Source of the DNA: Linum tenue | Taxonomy: Eukaryota > Streptophyta > Magnoliopsida > Malpighiales > Linaceae | Assembly (NCBI GenBank): GCA_946122785.1 | Contig: CAMGYJ010000009.1 | Span: 27,005,633-27,069,632 of the forward strand | Direction of reading: 5' to 3' | Length of the DNA: 64,000 nt | Program-made: the position numbers and the translations under genes | Shown here: positions 44,061 to 56,075 of the stretch, one piece after another | Numbering within the stretch: the stretch's first letter is position 1 | Layout: each line of letters starts with the position of its first letter | The notes under the pieces: model-generated | Seen by the model: the letters and a program-made list of their open reading frames with translations, nothing else | Told to the model about the DNA's origin: nothing | Databases searched by the model: none

Positions 44061-44411
44061 CCATGTAACTTTAATTATACTCGCTTTCGACATTCATGCA
44101 GGTGACACCGGTAAGATGTTCTTTGTCGATCGATCGATCAATAGAGAGAGAGGGAGGGGGGGAGGTGGTAAGGAGGGTGAGTGGAGGCAGTGGGTGGGGA
44201 GGGGCAGATAGGTGGGAAGGTGAGGGGAGGCGGCACGAGCATGACGGCCGGCGGGAGGAGAGGGCATGGAGGGGATTTGGGAGGAGGGTGATAGGAGACA
44301 GAGGGCGGCCGATGAGAGGGAGGGGACAGGGAACCTCCTTATAATTAGTTTCCATAATTATAGCTTTTTAATTTTCTGCGTAATTAAAATGGTAGTCTGA
44401 ATTATAATGAT

Positions 44412-46144
44412 AGCAAAATAGGCTCAAGTTAGGGTGCATAACCATGGGTTATGCACCCATCAATAACCAAATCTGAACCCTTCATTTAGAAAATCCAGAT
44501 CTAAGGATGGAGGATTAAAGGCTATTTTTATTTTCACTAGCTTTCTTAATTGACTCATATCTTTTTCGTTTTAACTCGGATTTTAATTTTTTTTTATTTG
44601 CACAGATGGAACAATTTTCAAAATTTTTTGAGGAAAAAAAAAATTCTGGCCTCTTGGCACCAACTGCATACCATATGGTATCTTCTTCGTTTTTAATTTG
44701 TTTTTGAAAACGTTTGCACAGCAGGGACGAGTTCATCATGATCTATTGGATCTACAAATTTCTGGGTGAACAAATTACAAGACCAAAAAATATCACACAA
44801 TACCATACAATACCACCTTGGTACGGGGTGGTATCTTATGGTATACAATGTTAAAAGTCGTAAATGACAATTAATATACTTCTATTATCATGTATTCAAC
44901 CATCCTACAGTTTTGATTTGTGTCATACCACCATGGTACGCTTTTCAAAGTATAGGTATGCTCTTATTTCAATACCAGTCAATACCATATGGTATAGAAT
45001 GGTAAAAAATGGCTCAATTTTTTTTTTGTTCGGAAAATATATCAACTGTGCAAAAAAAATTAAATTTCGACTTAAAACAAGTGAGAAATCATCCGTCAAA
45101 GATTAAGGAGGTGAAAATTAAAGGTTTTCCAGGAGAGAGAGGATGCTGATGTCATGCTGATGTGGGCGGGTTACTCATAGTTACTCATAGTTACTCACCA
45201 TAAGGTTACTGACCTGATCCGTTCCGAGCAAAATACACTTCTTATCCCTAGTAACCGGCTCAAGATAGGGTGCATAACCATGGGTTATGCACTCATCAAT
45301 AACCAAATCTGGACCTTTCATTTAGAAAATCCAGATCTAAGGATGGAGAATTAAAGACCATTTTTATTTTCACTAGCTTTCTTAATTGACTCGTATCTTT
45401 TTCGTTTTAACTCGGATTTTAATTTTTTTTGCACAGATGGAACGAGTTCATCGTGCTCTACAAAATGAGATCAATTTTCAATATTTTTTTAGGAAAAAAA
45501 ATTTTTGGCCTCTCGGTACCAACTGCATACCATATGGTATCTTCTTCGTTTTTCATTCGTTTTTGAAAACGTTTGCACAGCAGGGACGAGTTCATCATGA
45601 TCTATTGGATCTACAAATTTCTGGGTGAACAAATTACAAGACCAAAAAATACCACCAAATACCATACAATACCACCCTGGTACGGGGTGGTATTTTATGG
45701 TATCTTATGGTATACAATGTTAAAAGTCGTAAATGACAATTAATATACTTCTACTATCATGTATTCAATCATCCTACAGTCTTGGTTTGTTCATACCACC
45801 ATGGTACGCTTTTCAAACCATAGGTATGCTCTTATTTCAATACCAGTCAATACCATATGGTATAGACTGGTAAAAAATGGCTCAATTTTTTTTTTGTTCG
45901 AAAAATATATCAAAGTGGATATCATTTTGAAGAGCACAATTAATCTGATCTGACTGTGCAAAAAAAATTAAATTTTGACTTAAAACGAATGAGAAATCGT
46001 CCGTCAAAGATTAAGGAGGGGAAATTAAAGGCTTTCCAGGAGAGAGAGGAAGCTGATGTCATGTTGATGTCATGCTGATGTGGGCGGGTTACTCATAGTT
46101 ACTCACCATAAAGTTACTCACCTGATCCATTCCCCTAGTAACCA
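44412..46144. repeat. Two tandem copies of an 840-890 bp unit rich in palindromes
   Basis: Copy 1 is about 44412-45250 and copy 2 about 45251-46144. Both start GGCTCAAG(T/A)TAGGGTGCAT and end CCCTAGTAACC. Each begins with a 12-base inverted repeat around ATG (GGTGCATAACC-ATG-GGTTATGCACC core). Each contains the 14-bp perfect palindrome ATACCATATGGTAT twice (near 44668/44985 and 45528/45850) and CCACCATGGTACG. Each ends with repeats of GTTACTCATAGTTACTCA. Copy 2 carries an extra stretch near 45916-45955. No terminal repeats, duplication or transposase identify a known element class. Confidence 0.7.
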
Positions 46145-46664
46145 CGGTGATTACTAACACTAAGTAACCACCGTAATCCCTCCCGTGTCAAAACTGAGAA
46201 AAATCAGTTTTAATTATTCCGTACAGGTTTAAAATTGAAATTGAAATTAAAGTTAACAACGGCTCGTCACCTAATAAAGCCACATTTCACCTACCTATTT
46301 TGAACGTGTAACCTTATATTAATTGCAGATTGATCGTTATCGTAAGGCAAATGCTGTTTGATTAGGCAAGACCATTAACTAAAAAATGAATTAATAAACC
46401 AAGAGAAGGACTGCCAATTGCCAAATTAACTATTATTAGTTGATATCAAGAAAATCTAGTAAACCGGTGCTGCGTGATGTGCTGCCAAATTGACGTTGCC
46501 TCTTGAAAATTCTCAATAATAATAATAATAAAATTATTAAATCACAAGTTTGCACAAATTTCCATAAAAATCCGGCTACTGTTCCTTAAGAAAAATTCGG
46601 GAATCATTATTCACAAGGGAGTTATTTGATTCCCTGCGGTCAGATTTACATGAGCCCACGTTAA
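46145..46664. other. AT-rich flank; its last ~105 bp may continue the TNL LRR exon
   Basis: No gene in 46145-46555. If the Helitron at 46665-57526 is removed, bases 46664-46560 read on the minus strand continue the LRR frame for about 35 codons (ending ...FLKEQ then stop). That supports this being the other side of the broken TNL exon. Confidence 0.4.
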
Positions 46665-46818
46665 TCAATCAGTGGCAAGCCATGCCGGATGAAAAAGAGA
46701 CCATGAAGAGGCTGTGTGTATGTTCTCCAAAGAAGTCACGGTAACCGGTTTTCTGTATGCTTGATCGAGCCTTTAAGGGGCCCTTTCATGTCGGGCTGCC
46801 AGAAGTATCTTTCACAGG

Positions 46819-47042
46819 TGCTAGAATTCTGATTGAAGGAAGAATTTCTTGATTGAATGAGTGAAAACGTACAGAATCCAGCTTGAGAAGCTGAATATAT
46901 ACTCTGGTTCAGAGTACAACGGAGGGAAAGACCGTTGTAACAACCTTACCAAATTACATCTTTAGTCCTAATTACATTCTACTATTACTAAACTAATCCT
47001 AAGCTACTTGGTTATTTACAGATGGATACCTATCATCTAATA
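46819..47042 (-). repeat. 3' LTR of copia element E
   Basis: 224 bp, preceded on the minus strand by the polypurine tract TTGCGGGGGGG (47043-47053). The border at TATTAG is fixed by the ACAGG duplication on the partner side. Confidence 0.92.
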
Positions 47043-47054
47043 CCCCCCCGCAAG

Positions 47055-50000
47055 CTAAGCATGGATTGATTTCAGGTTTAGCTTGGAAATGAGATCAATG
47101 AAGGTGTGGACAGGCAACGCTTTGGTGAATGGATCAGCCAGCTGAAGTGTTGTTGAGATGTGCTGCACCTTGATTTTGCCAGCAAGAACTTGATCGCGGG
47201 TGAAGTGGCAGTCGACTTCGATGTGTTTGGTGCGCTCGTGTTGAACAGGGTTCTCCGTCATCTTAACAGCAGAGAGACTGTCACAGTAGATGGTGTATGG
47301 AAGTGGAGGTTGAACTGGAAGCTGTCGAAAAAGCGCCGTCATCCATTGAAGCTCCTGAGATGTGTCCGCCAGCGCCCTGTATTCAGCTTCTGTGGAGGAA
47401 CGAGAGATTGTTTGTTGCTTCTTTGAACGCCAGCTGATCAAGGAATTACCTAAAAAAACACAAAAACCAGTTACTGATCGCCTAGTATCGGGACAACCAG
47501 CCCAATCTGAATCTGAAAAGGCTGTGAGACGCGTAGAAGAATTGGAAGGAAAAAACAATCCCCTGTCAGGAGTGGTCTTGAGGTAACGAAGGAGCCTGTG
47601 GGTGGCTAGTTCGTGTGTGGAAGTAGGGGAATCAACAAACTGGCTCAGTTGGTTGACTGTATAGCATATGTCTGGTCGTGTATTACAGAGATACTGGAGG
47701 CGACCAATGAGTTTTCTATAACTACTATGATCTTGTTCATTCAGTGGAGTACCATCGTGAGCAGATAGATGGGTTGCAGGAATGGAAGGAGTAGTGGTAG
47801 GTTTAGAAGCTAGAAAACCAGTGTCAGACAACAAATCCAATGTATATTTCCTCTGGCATAAATGGATACCAGATTCTGATCTTGAAACTTCCATTCCAAG
47901 GAAGTATTTTAATTTTCCAAGATCTTTTATTGTGAAGGCAGTATCTAGTTGCTGTTTTACATACTTGATTTCATCCATGTCATTTCCAGTGAGTATGATG
48001 TCATCTACATATACTAGTAGAGCTGTGAATGATGATCCAGAGTATTTAGTGAATAAAGAGTAATCACTATGAGATTTCTGATAGCCAAGGGTTTCTAATG
48101 TAGCTGCAAGTTTTTCAAACCACTGTCTACTAGCCTGCTTTAAACCATATAGTGATTTTGTGAGCTTGCAAACCTTATGCTGATCTGATGGTTGGACTTT
48201 CAAACCAGGAGGTAATTTCATATACACATCCTCATGTAGGTCACCATGGAGGAATGCTGTATTGACATCTAATTGCTCCAAGTGCCATTTGTAAATAGAT
48301 GCTAAGGCTAAAAGTATTCTGACTGTTGTCATTTTAACCACAGGTGAGAAAGTATCCATGTAGTCTATACCAGGTGTCTGAGTATAGCCTTTGGCTACCA
48401 AACAGGCTTTATACTTGTCTATTGTCCCATCCTGTTTGAACTTGAGTCGAAAAACCCATTTATTGCCAATGATGGGAACATTAGGAGGTGGATCAACTAG
48501 AACCCAGGTTTTTGTTGATCCACAAACTATGAGTTGTGGAAGTAGGGGAATCAACAAACTGGCTCAGTTGGTTGACTGTATAGCATATGTCTGGTCGTGT
48601 ATTACAGAGATACTGGAGGCGACCAATGAGTTTTCTATAACTACTATGATCTTGTTCATTCAATGGAGTACCATCGTGAGCAGATAGATGGGTTGCAGGA
48701 ATGGAAGGAGTAGTGGTAGGTTTAGAAGCTAGAAAACCAGTGTCAGACAACAAATCCAATGTATATTTCCTCTGGCATAAATGGATACCAGATTCTGATC
48801 TTGAAACTTCCATTCCAAGGAAGTATTTTAATTTTCCAAGATCTTTTATTGTGAAGGCAGTATCTAGTTGCTGTTTTACATACTTGATTTCATCCATGTC
48901 ATTTCCAGTGAGTATGATGTCATCTACATATACTAGTAGAGCTGTGAATGATGATCCAGAGTATTTAGTGAATAAAGAGTAATCACTATGAGATTTCTGA
49001 TAGCCAAGGGTTTCTAATGTAGCTGCAAGTTTTTCAAACCACTGTCTACTAGCCTGCTTTAAACCATATAGTGATTTTGTGAGCTTGCAAACCTTATGCT
49101 GATCTGATGGTTGGACTTTCAAACCAGGAGGTAATTTCATATACACATCCTCATGTAGGTCACCATGGAGGAATGTTGTATTGACATCTAATTGCTCCAA
49201 GTGCCATTTGTAAATAGATGCTAAGGCTAAAAGTATTCTGACTGTTGTCATTTTAACCACAGGTGAGAAAGTATCCATGTAGTCTATACCAGGTGTCTGA
49301 GTATAGCCTTTGGCTACCAAACGGGCTTTATACTTGTCTATTGTCCCATCCTGTTTGAACTTGAGTCGAAAAACCCATTTATTGCCAATGATGGGAACAT
49401 TAGGAGGTGGATCAACTAGAACCCAGGTTTTTGTTTTCTCAAGAGAGGCAAATTCTGAGTTGACAGCTGCTAGCCATTCCTTGCTGTTAGCAGCCTCTTT
49501 GTAGGTCTTTGGCTCTCTTATTTGAGTTATAGAAAGAGCAAAATGTCGATGAGAAGGACTTAAAGATCTATAAGTAAGCATCTGCTGAATAGGATAAGTG
49601 ACAGAAGAGATTAATGAAGCTTGACTGATTAGATTACATTTGTAATCATTCAGTTTAGCAGGTATGGTAATGTGTCTGGTAGACCTTCTTAATTGTGGTT
49701 GATTCACAGGTAAAGAATCAGGAAGGGTGGTAGTAGTAACTGGATCATCAGTAGGAAGATGTGATGTCAGCTGAGGGGTAACAGGAGATGAATTAATAGT
49801 GTGAGCTTTAGTGAATTCCAGGTCTGCAGAAACTGCTGGAAAAACTGGAAGAAGAACTGAGGAGGTCAAATTTTGATTAACTTGCTGAAATGGAAACATG
49901 GTTTCATGAAAAGTAACATCACGTGATGTGAAAATGTTGTGTGTGATGAGATTATATAACCTGAACCCTTTTGTGCCAAGGGGGTGACCAAGGAAAACAC

Positions 50001-52050
50001 AAGGGTTGGCTCTATGATCAAGCTTGGATCTGGTGGCTTGGATAGTTGCAGCATATGTAAGGCAACCAAAAACCTTTAAATGATGTAAAGTAGGTGGGGA
50101 ACCAGTTAGTTTTTCAAAAGGAGTAAGATTGTTTAAAAGAGTGGTAGGAGTTCTGTTTATGATATGAACAGCATGCATTGCTGCAAAATTCCAGAACTGC
50201 TTAGGCAGTGAGGCTTGAAAAAGTAAGGCCCTAGTGACTGCCAATATGTGTTGATGTTTCCTCTCAACAATTCCATTTTGTTGAGAGGTGTACACACAGG
50301 TGGTTTGATGAATGGTGCCTTTAGATTTGTAAAAATCTGGTATCTGGAACTCAAGTCCATTATCTGTTCTGATAACCTTAATTTTGCTGTTAAATTGTAT
50401 TTCAACAAAAGCAAAGAAGGAAATAATAGTTGGTCTTGCCTCAGATTTGGATTTCATTGTGAAAATCCAAGTGTGTCTACTGAAGTCATCAACTATTGTC
50501 AGAAAGTATGAATGACCTTGAATTGAGGTAACTGGGGCATTTCCCCAAATGTCAACATGTACAACATCAAATGGAGCTGCTGTTTTGCTAAAACTAGTAG
50601 GAAATGGCAATCTTTTCTGCTTTGCCATAGGACAAACTGTACAATGGTAATCAGAAAGAACAGAAATGGATTTATCCAAACTATGTAAAGTCTTGAGTTT
50701 AGCTGCTGGAATGTGACCTAGCCTGTAGTGCCAGATGTCAATAGAGGGCTGTGATGTTGACAAAGCCACTGTAGGAGAAGATGCAGGTGGTGCAGGAGTT
50801 GAGTTAAGAATCAGATTCTGTTGGAGTTGAGCAGTCTGGGATGGATGATGTAAGATGTACAATCCATCAATTAAGCTAGCTGTTCCAATCATTGTCAAAC
50901 TGGGGTATGCCTGAATGAAACACAGTGAATAGTGGAACCATAAGCATATGGTTGAACTTCGAACTAGTTTACTAACTGAAACTAGGTTAAAGGTAAATGA
51001 AGGAACTAACAAAACATCATACAGAATCAGATGTTCTGAATACTTGACAGTTCCTATGGCAGTAACAACCACTTTACTACCATTTGGCATATGAACATAA
51101 GTGTTCTGAACTGGTTTGGAATGTAGAAAATGATGGGGAGAACAGATGATATGATCTGTAGCCCCAGTGTCTAATATCCACTTGTTAGTAAGTAAGCAAT
51201 TCACATTCAAAGCATAATGAATGATACCTGATTGCTCAGTAGGTTCAAAGCCATGAGAAACAACAGAATTTGCTCTGCTGATGATGTTGTGCTGACCAGA
51301 ACCCTCACTATCATTTGAAGCTGAGTAGTGAGCTGGATTATTGGCAGTGTAAGCCTCTTGGAAAGAGGATGGTGGTGGGAAAAACTGCTGCTGCTGAGAA
51401 GGAGCAGAGAATTGAGGTGGTTGGATAGCAGTCTGCTGAGTAGAAGCAGGTGACTGAGAGTAAGGCTGCATAATATGGAGCATCCTTTGATAGTTCTGCT
51501 GGAAACTCTGCCAATCAGATTGATTGATCATGACAGCCCCATTAGAAGGCTGAGTAATCTCAGAAGAAACACTGTTGGCCTGACGAGGAGGCTGCTGCTT
51601 CTTCTTGGATTGGTATCCAGGTGGATAACCATTCTTCTTGTAGCAAATATCCTCTGTGTGACCAGTGTATCCACAGAATGTACAGATAGGTTTCTTGCCT
51701 TGCTTCTTGAAACCCTGACCAGCACCCTGAACACCCAGATGCTGTCCAGCCGCTTTAGTGAAAAACGCCATGCTATCAGAAGCAGGGTTATGAGCAGGCT
51801 GTGGTTTAGGCAATAATCCATTCTCCCTTTCGTGTTGAACCATCATAGCAAACACCTTATTAATGGGAGGTAAAGGATCAAGTAGCATCACTGTAGACCT
51901 TGGACTATTGAAGCTATCATTGAGATTTCTCAAGAAACGAATCACCTTGTCATTCATGTGATCTTTACGTAGAGATGCTAAAACACAGTGACAGGTAACT
52001 CCACATTCACAATCAGGGATGAACCTATAATTGGCTAACTGATCCCACAA
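47055..52050 (-). pseudogene. Copia gag-pol polyprotein, RT region tandemly duplicated out of frame
   Basis: From 52050 one frame of 1,185 residues carries the gag tail, a knuckle (CTFCGYTGHTEDIC, near 123), protease (WILDTGATDHI, near 290), integrase (HYRLGHIP, VHVDIWG, then DNGLEF) and reverse transcriptase (NKWVFRLKFKQDG, LEQLDVNTTFLHGDL, YVDDIILTGND). It then runs off frame after QFVDSPTST. A second frame of 500 residues (48557-47055) repeats the reverse transcriptase from WVLVDPPPNVPI and completes RNase H (SWRSKKQQTISRSSTEAEYR, ADPFTKALP), stopping at 47055. The cause is a direct duplication: about 47616-48516 repeats at 48535-49435, offset 919 bp, with about 18 bp of filler between. 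As 919 is not a multiple of three, full translation is impossible. Confidence 0.92.
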
Positions 52051-52442
52051 GGCTCTTTGCTTGGAATGCTCTCAGCAATGGTGGGATTCACAGAACGTTG
52101 AATCCAGCTGAGCAAAAGCTTGTTGTTGCGATTCCACGGCTCCAACAGAGGAGAATCATCGCTCGGCTGCGGGATTTTGCCATTCAAGAACCCTAATTTG
52201 TTCTTGCCGTCGATGACAAGAATCATGGAACGCTCCCAACTCGAGAAATTGTTCTCGGTAAGTGGTTGAGAAACGAGACATTGCCCCCAATTCTCTGAGG
52301 GATGGATGAAGAATGGTGAGGCAGGATCGGTAATCGGAATGCCTTTGTACAGAACGCCATTGATGCCAATGGAACGACCTCCAGTGTGAGGATTTGTAGG
52401 TTGGGCATCGTCGCCGGAAGAGGAAGAATCGTGAATCGCCAT
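52035..52442 (-). pseudogene. Copia gag N-terminal part, cut off by deletion and frameshift
   Basis: A 135-residue frame starts MAIHDSSSSGDDAQPTNPHT and includes the copia gag block LTENNFSSWERSMILVIDGK and WNRNNKLLLSWIQRSVNP. It stops at 52035 just where the next frame picks up with LWDQLANYRFIPDC. In related copia gags about 40 residues lie between the two halves, so a deletion between similar Trp-Asp-x-Leu blocks with a frame change is the likely cause. Confidence 0.85.
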
Positions 52443-52510
52443 AGGAGAACGATTACGAGCAGAAGAATGAAATTCGGAAGCGAGAGAAGTGAGACGAAAT
52501 CGGCTCAGTT

Positions 52511-52524
52511 GAGCTCTGATACCA
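52511..52524 (-). other. Primer-binding site of copia element E (tRNA-Met)
   Basis: Minus strand TGGTATCAGAGCTC, directly after the LTR end ...CTAGCA. Confidence 0.9.
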
Positions 52525-52748
52525 TGCTAGAATTCTGATTGAAGGAAGAATTTCTTGATTGAATGAGTGAAAACATACAGAATCCAGCTTGAGAAGCTGA
52601 ATATATACTCTGGTTCAGAGTACAACGGAGGGAAAGACCGTTGTAACAACCTTACCAAATTACATCTTTAGTCCTAATTACATTCTACTATTACTAAACT
52701 AATCCTAAGCTACTTGGTTATTTACAGATGGATACCTATCATCTAATA
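52525..52748 (-). repeat. 5' LTR of copia element E
   Basis: 224 bp, near-identical to 46819-47042. It contains ATATATACTCTGG (plus strand), part of a TATA-like region on the opposite strand. Confidence 0.92.
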
Positions 52749-53677
52749 ACAGGCTCCCACAATAATGCCTCGGCCCATAGCTAACTAAAAAAGAGACGAG
52801 AGAATTCATGGCCACCATATGTAAGGTGAATCATCGTTTTACTTTCTGAACATGTGATGTGAGACCATTGATTACCAAAGCATTTAGAATTTCAATGGAT
52901 TGAACTTGCATCATCAACAGATAGTGAAGAACAAGACAAACCCAAATCTATAGCTATTTACCTGGGTTGTTTAAACCAGCAAAATAGCGGCAGGCGGCAG
53001 CACCTTGGATTCCCTGACTGTGGTAAACTCCGTGGATTTCGCAGTTGGAAAATATGGTGATGAGAACATGTTGTTCAAATTGAACGACCCTGTATTCAAC
53101 AGTAAGGACCAAATCATTAAGAGAACTCGAATTACTGTTTTGCTTCCATTAACTTCCAAGTGCAAGAACCACGATTTGTCCAATGGTAGAGCTAATGTAG
53201 AGTTGGTTGGACCTATAGCCAAAAAACGGATTGGCGAAAGCAGGGCCATAACCCATGTCCGGAAAGATAGTCAGTGACTGGAACCATCAACTGCACTTGA
53301 TCAATTGAGTTGTCAGAGTTGTCATTCACTTCTTCTCCTCCTCTTCCTCCTATTACTTTCTCCCCTGTTTTAGTACCCAAAAGAACAAGAAGTCAGAAAA
53401 ACAGAGCATTAACTTGTTACTGGAATTACTCAACTGGATCTTCATCTTTCCAATAGATTGAGAAGGGTTTCTATAATTTGTTTTCTTTACCAATTTCAAA
53501 GAGAGATGTTTACTGATAAAGAATTGAAGATGAGGTGAATTATACATGAACATAATGAATGGACAAAAAAGATGTGTGCATGAACTACAAGTGTCTTTAT
53601 TTGCCATGGAAAAATGCCACCTGGCTGTATGTAATGTCCAGACATCCTCTACTTTTGAGTCTTTCCCAAGGATCGAA
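52749..53677 (-). other. Helitron 1 internal segment of unknown origin, shared with Helitron 2
   Basis: This segment, together with 46665-46813, is homologous at roughly 80 percent by eye to 60410-61500 in inverse orientation. Frames are open for 80-100 codons in both copies (for example 53249-52971, and 60809-61123 in the other). The wording is shared on this strand (KTVIRVLLMIWSLLLN / KTVIRVALMIWSLSLN) and on the other (DQIIKRTRITVL). In copy 2 a CCCAG|GTAAG splice-donor-like junction lies at 61116. I do not recognise the product. It may be a host-gene fragment captured before the Helitrons spread. Confidence 0.5.
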
Positions 53678-53789
53678 TTCTTCTTAGGGAGCGGATAGTA
53701 TAACAACAGCTCCTTTGTTGTTACTGTAACAACAGGATTCATTAAGGGTAATAGAGTAATTTAGGTTAAAAAATAAAATAAAAATAAAA

Positions 53790-53985
53790 CCTATTTAATC
53801 CATCTCCGCCGCCACTCACGAAGAGCAGCACCTTCCTCCTGCATCTCAGTTGGCGGAGGCAGCACAGGACCATCGGAAGTGAAGATTCCATCGTCAGCGT
53901 CGCCGTAGCCATTGTCGTTGCCGTTCTCGGCGTGATCGAGCCGAAGGGGCCCTCGGAGTAGCCAGGGTTCGGATCCAGGTCAGTT
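53790..53985 (-). pseudogene. Captured clathrin light chain fragment in the MULE
   Basis: On the minus strand a first frame reads [17 protein letters not shown]; after one missing base the next reads [29 protein letters not shown] and ALREWRR, followed by a stop. The [12 protein letters not shown]...LREWRR order is specific to plant clathrin light chains, which bind the heavy chain in coated vesicles. The heavy-chain-binding coiled coil normally following LREWRR is absent, so the capture stops at or near that point. The frame upstream (to 54299, starting MWLVEEAKGLAESALDTPEL) may come from another gene and is not recognised. No full protein can be made. Confidence 0.78.
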
Positions 53986-55169
53986 GGACAAGATAAGTGA
54001 TGCTCTCTGTTCCGAATTGAATCCAGGAGAGGTAATAGCCTTCTGCCAAGCACAAATCCCCCCTCACAACCGCCGGATTGGCCCCTGCCTATTGCAGCGG
54101 TTTGCCTGAGATTCGGGGTCTGTAAGCAGTAAAAACCGACACCATCGACCCCATCCAAAGAACGCCATCGATCTTGGGCTCTTTCAGTGCCGGTTCTCTT
54201 ATAGACGATCAGACAGCGGTCGGAACCGCCGTTCGGTCCCAGTTCCGGGGTATCCAATGCAGATTCCGCCAGGCCTTTTGCTTCCTCGACTAGCCACAAT
54301 CTGCTGCCACCAATTTGCTAGATTTAACTTCTATCTTTTCCGCTATATGAACCCTTGCTAATTCTTCGACCAAGCTCTTTATATGCCCTTGGGTAACTCC
54401 ATAGTGATTTCTGTATGAATGTTGTCGTACTCTCCATCCCCAATGCTTCCGTGCAGTGATCGAAGTTAATGGTCATCTCCGGTACAAAGTTAGCACCACC
54501 AAGTACTTACAACGCGAAACAAAGGTGATTCCTCTTTGCTTCACCTTCTTACATGCGAAAGCCCCCTGCTTTTCACACTAAAAAAAGTAAAAAACCCTCC
54601 TACGCCTTCTTACCCTCTTCCAACCCCAAATGCTATTATTTTTTATGCATTGCTATGTCACTGTACTTACCTGTTCTCATTTGGTACTGTGAAGATGAGT
54701 AGATTAGACGGAAACGGAGGGATGGTTGTATTGAAACAATTGTGCAAACGAAATAAGAAGAGTTGGTCCGAGGGCCACTCGTTTTAGCTACAGCTACACA
54801 TTTGCATAAATTTGCAGATGTTTGTATCTCTGTTGCTATCATGCTTCTGTAAATTGGCTTCAGAAATTAGTTGACTTGACATTCTGGTACTCAATTTTAG
54901 GGTTTTTAAGCGCTAAAGGGATTGAAATGATTTTGTTTGGCAATGCACATTTACTTTAGATGTAGTAAGCCGTACGATTTTCGCTTATAAATTGCTAGTA
55001 TGGCTCATCTAAAAACCAGTAATTGCTAGCATACCAATTATATGTGAAAACATAATTAATTAAGAGAGAACTATGTAATTATGTATACGAACCTGGTAAG
55101 TATACACATTACTAATTATTGTTACTAATTCCATTCATCTAGTAAGAACGTCGGATAGAATAACAAACC

Positions 55170-56075
55170 TTATAAAGCATACCACAATTATTTCGAAAGC
55201 ATACCAGAAACCTCCTAATGCAGATCATAAATTGTCTAAAACATACCAGAAACACGGTAAAACAAACCATAAATATTTCTAAAGCACACCAGGAAACCCC
55301 TAATACAAACCACAAACACGGTAAAATAAACCAAAAACGTCCTAATGCAGACCACAAATATATTAAAACAAACCAGAAATCTCGCAAAGCAAACCACAAA
55401 AGTTTCGAAAGCACACCAGAAACTTCTTAATGCAAACCAGAAACGTCCTAATGCAAACCAAAAATATATTAAAACAAACTAGAAACCTCACAAAGCAAAC
55501 CACAGAATTTTCAAAAACACACCAGAAACCTCATAATACAAACCACAAACACGTTAAAGCAAACCACAAAAACAAACCAGAAACCTCCTAATGCATACTA
55601 CAAATCTCCTAAAACAAACCACAAACCCCTCAATGCAAACCACAAAATTTTTGAAAGCAAACCAGAAACTTCTCAATGCAAACCACAAACACGATAAAGC
55701 AAACCAGAAACTTCTTAATGCAAACCACAAACACGATAAAGCAAACCACAAAAGGCATACAAAAATATGAGAAACCAAACCATAAATCTCACAATGCAGA
55801 CCATAACATCCGGTGGTCGTTGGCCGTTGACCGGTCAGCGAAGACCGTTGACCAAACTCCGATGACCGTCAGTGAGTAGATTCCGGCGCCGATAAGCATA
55901 TTCCGGCCCCGATGACTAGATTCCGACGCCGATAAGCATATTCCGACCACGGTGAGCATATTCCGACGACGGTGGCATATTCCGATGACAAAATAGCATA
56001 TTCCGGCGACAAAAAAGCATATTCCGGTGACCGGCGACCAGATTCCGGCGACCGGTGGCCGAATTCCGGCGACCA
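55170..56075. repeat. Two minisatellite blocks inside the MULE
   Basis: 55170-55800 is built of degenerate 20-24 base units around AAAGCAAACCACAAA and CCAGAAACCTCCTAATGCAA. 55870-56075 is a different array with units around GCATATTCCGGCGACGAT. Both lie between the captured fragment and the right terminal repeat. Long frames here only reflect the repeats. Confidence 0.78.

Larger units (their letters stand above)
46819..52748 (-). mobile_element. Ty1/copia element E with TA...CA LTR ends, TSD ACAGG
   Basis: A 5,930-bp element with ACAGG at 46814-46818 and 52749-52753. Two 224-bp LTRs differ at one base that I can see (GAAAACGTACAG against GAAAACATACAG), so it is very young. On the minus strand the LTR starts TATTAGATGATAGG and ends TTCTAGCA: a TA start, not the usual TG. 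The tRNA-Met primer site (TGGTATCAGAGCTC, 52511-52524) directly follows the 5' LTR. Its polyprotein gene is complete in domain order but damaged by a gag deletion with frameshift and a 919-bp tandem duplication in the reverse-transcriptase region. Confidence 0.94.

Noticed and set aside
47160..48063. Plus-strand frames repeated at 48701-48982 as possible duplicate genes
   Set aside because: They are antisense to the copia reverse transcriptase and repeat because of the 919-bp duplication.
55139..55778. Trp/Phe/Cys-rich frames (91 and 74 codons) resembling a membrane protein
   Set aside because: They are translations of the AAGCAAACCACAAA minisatellite and have no independent support.
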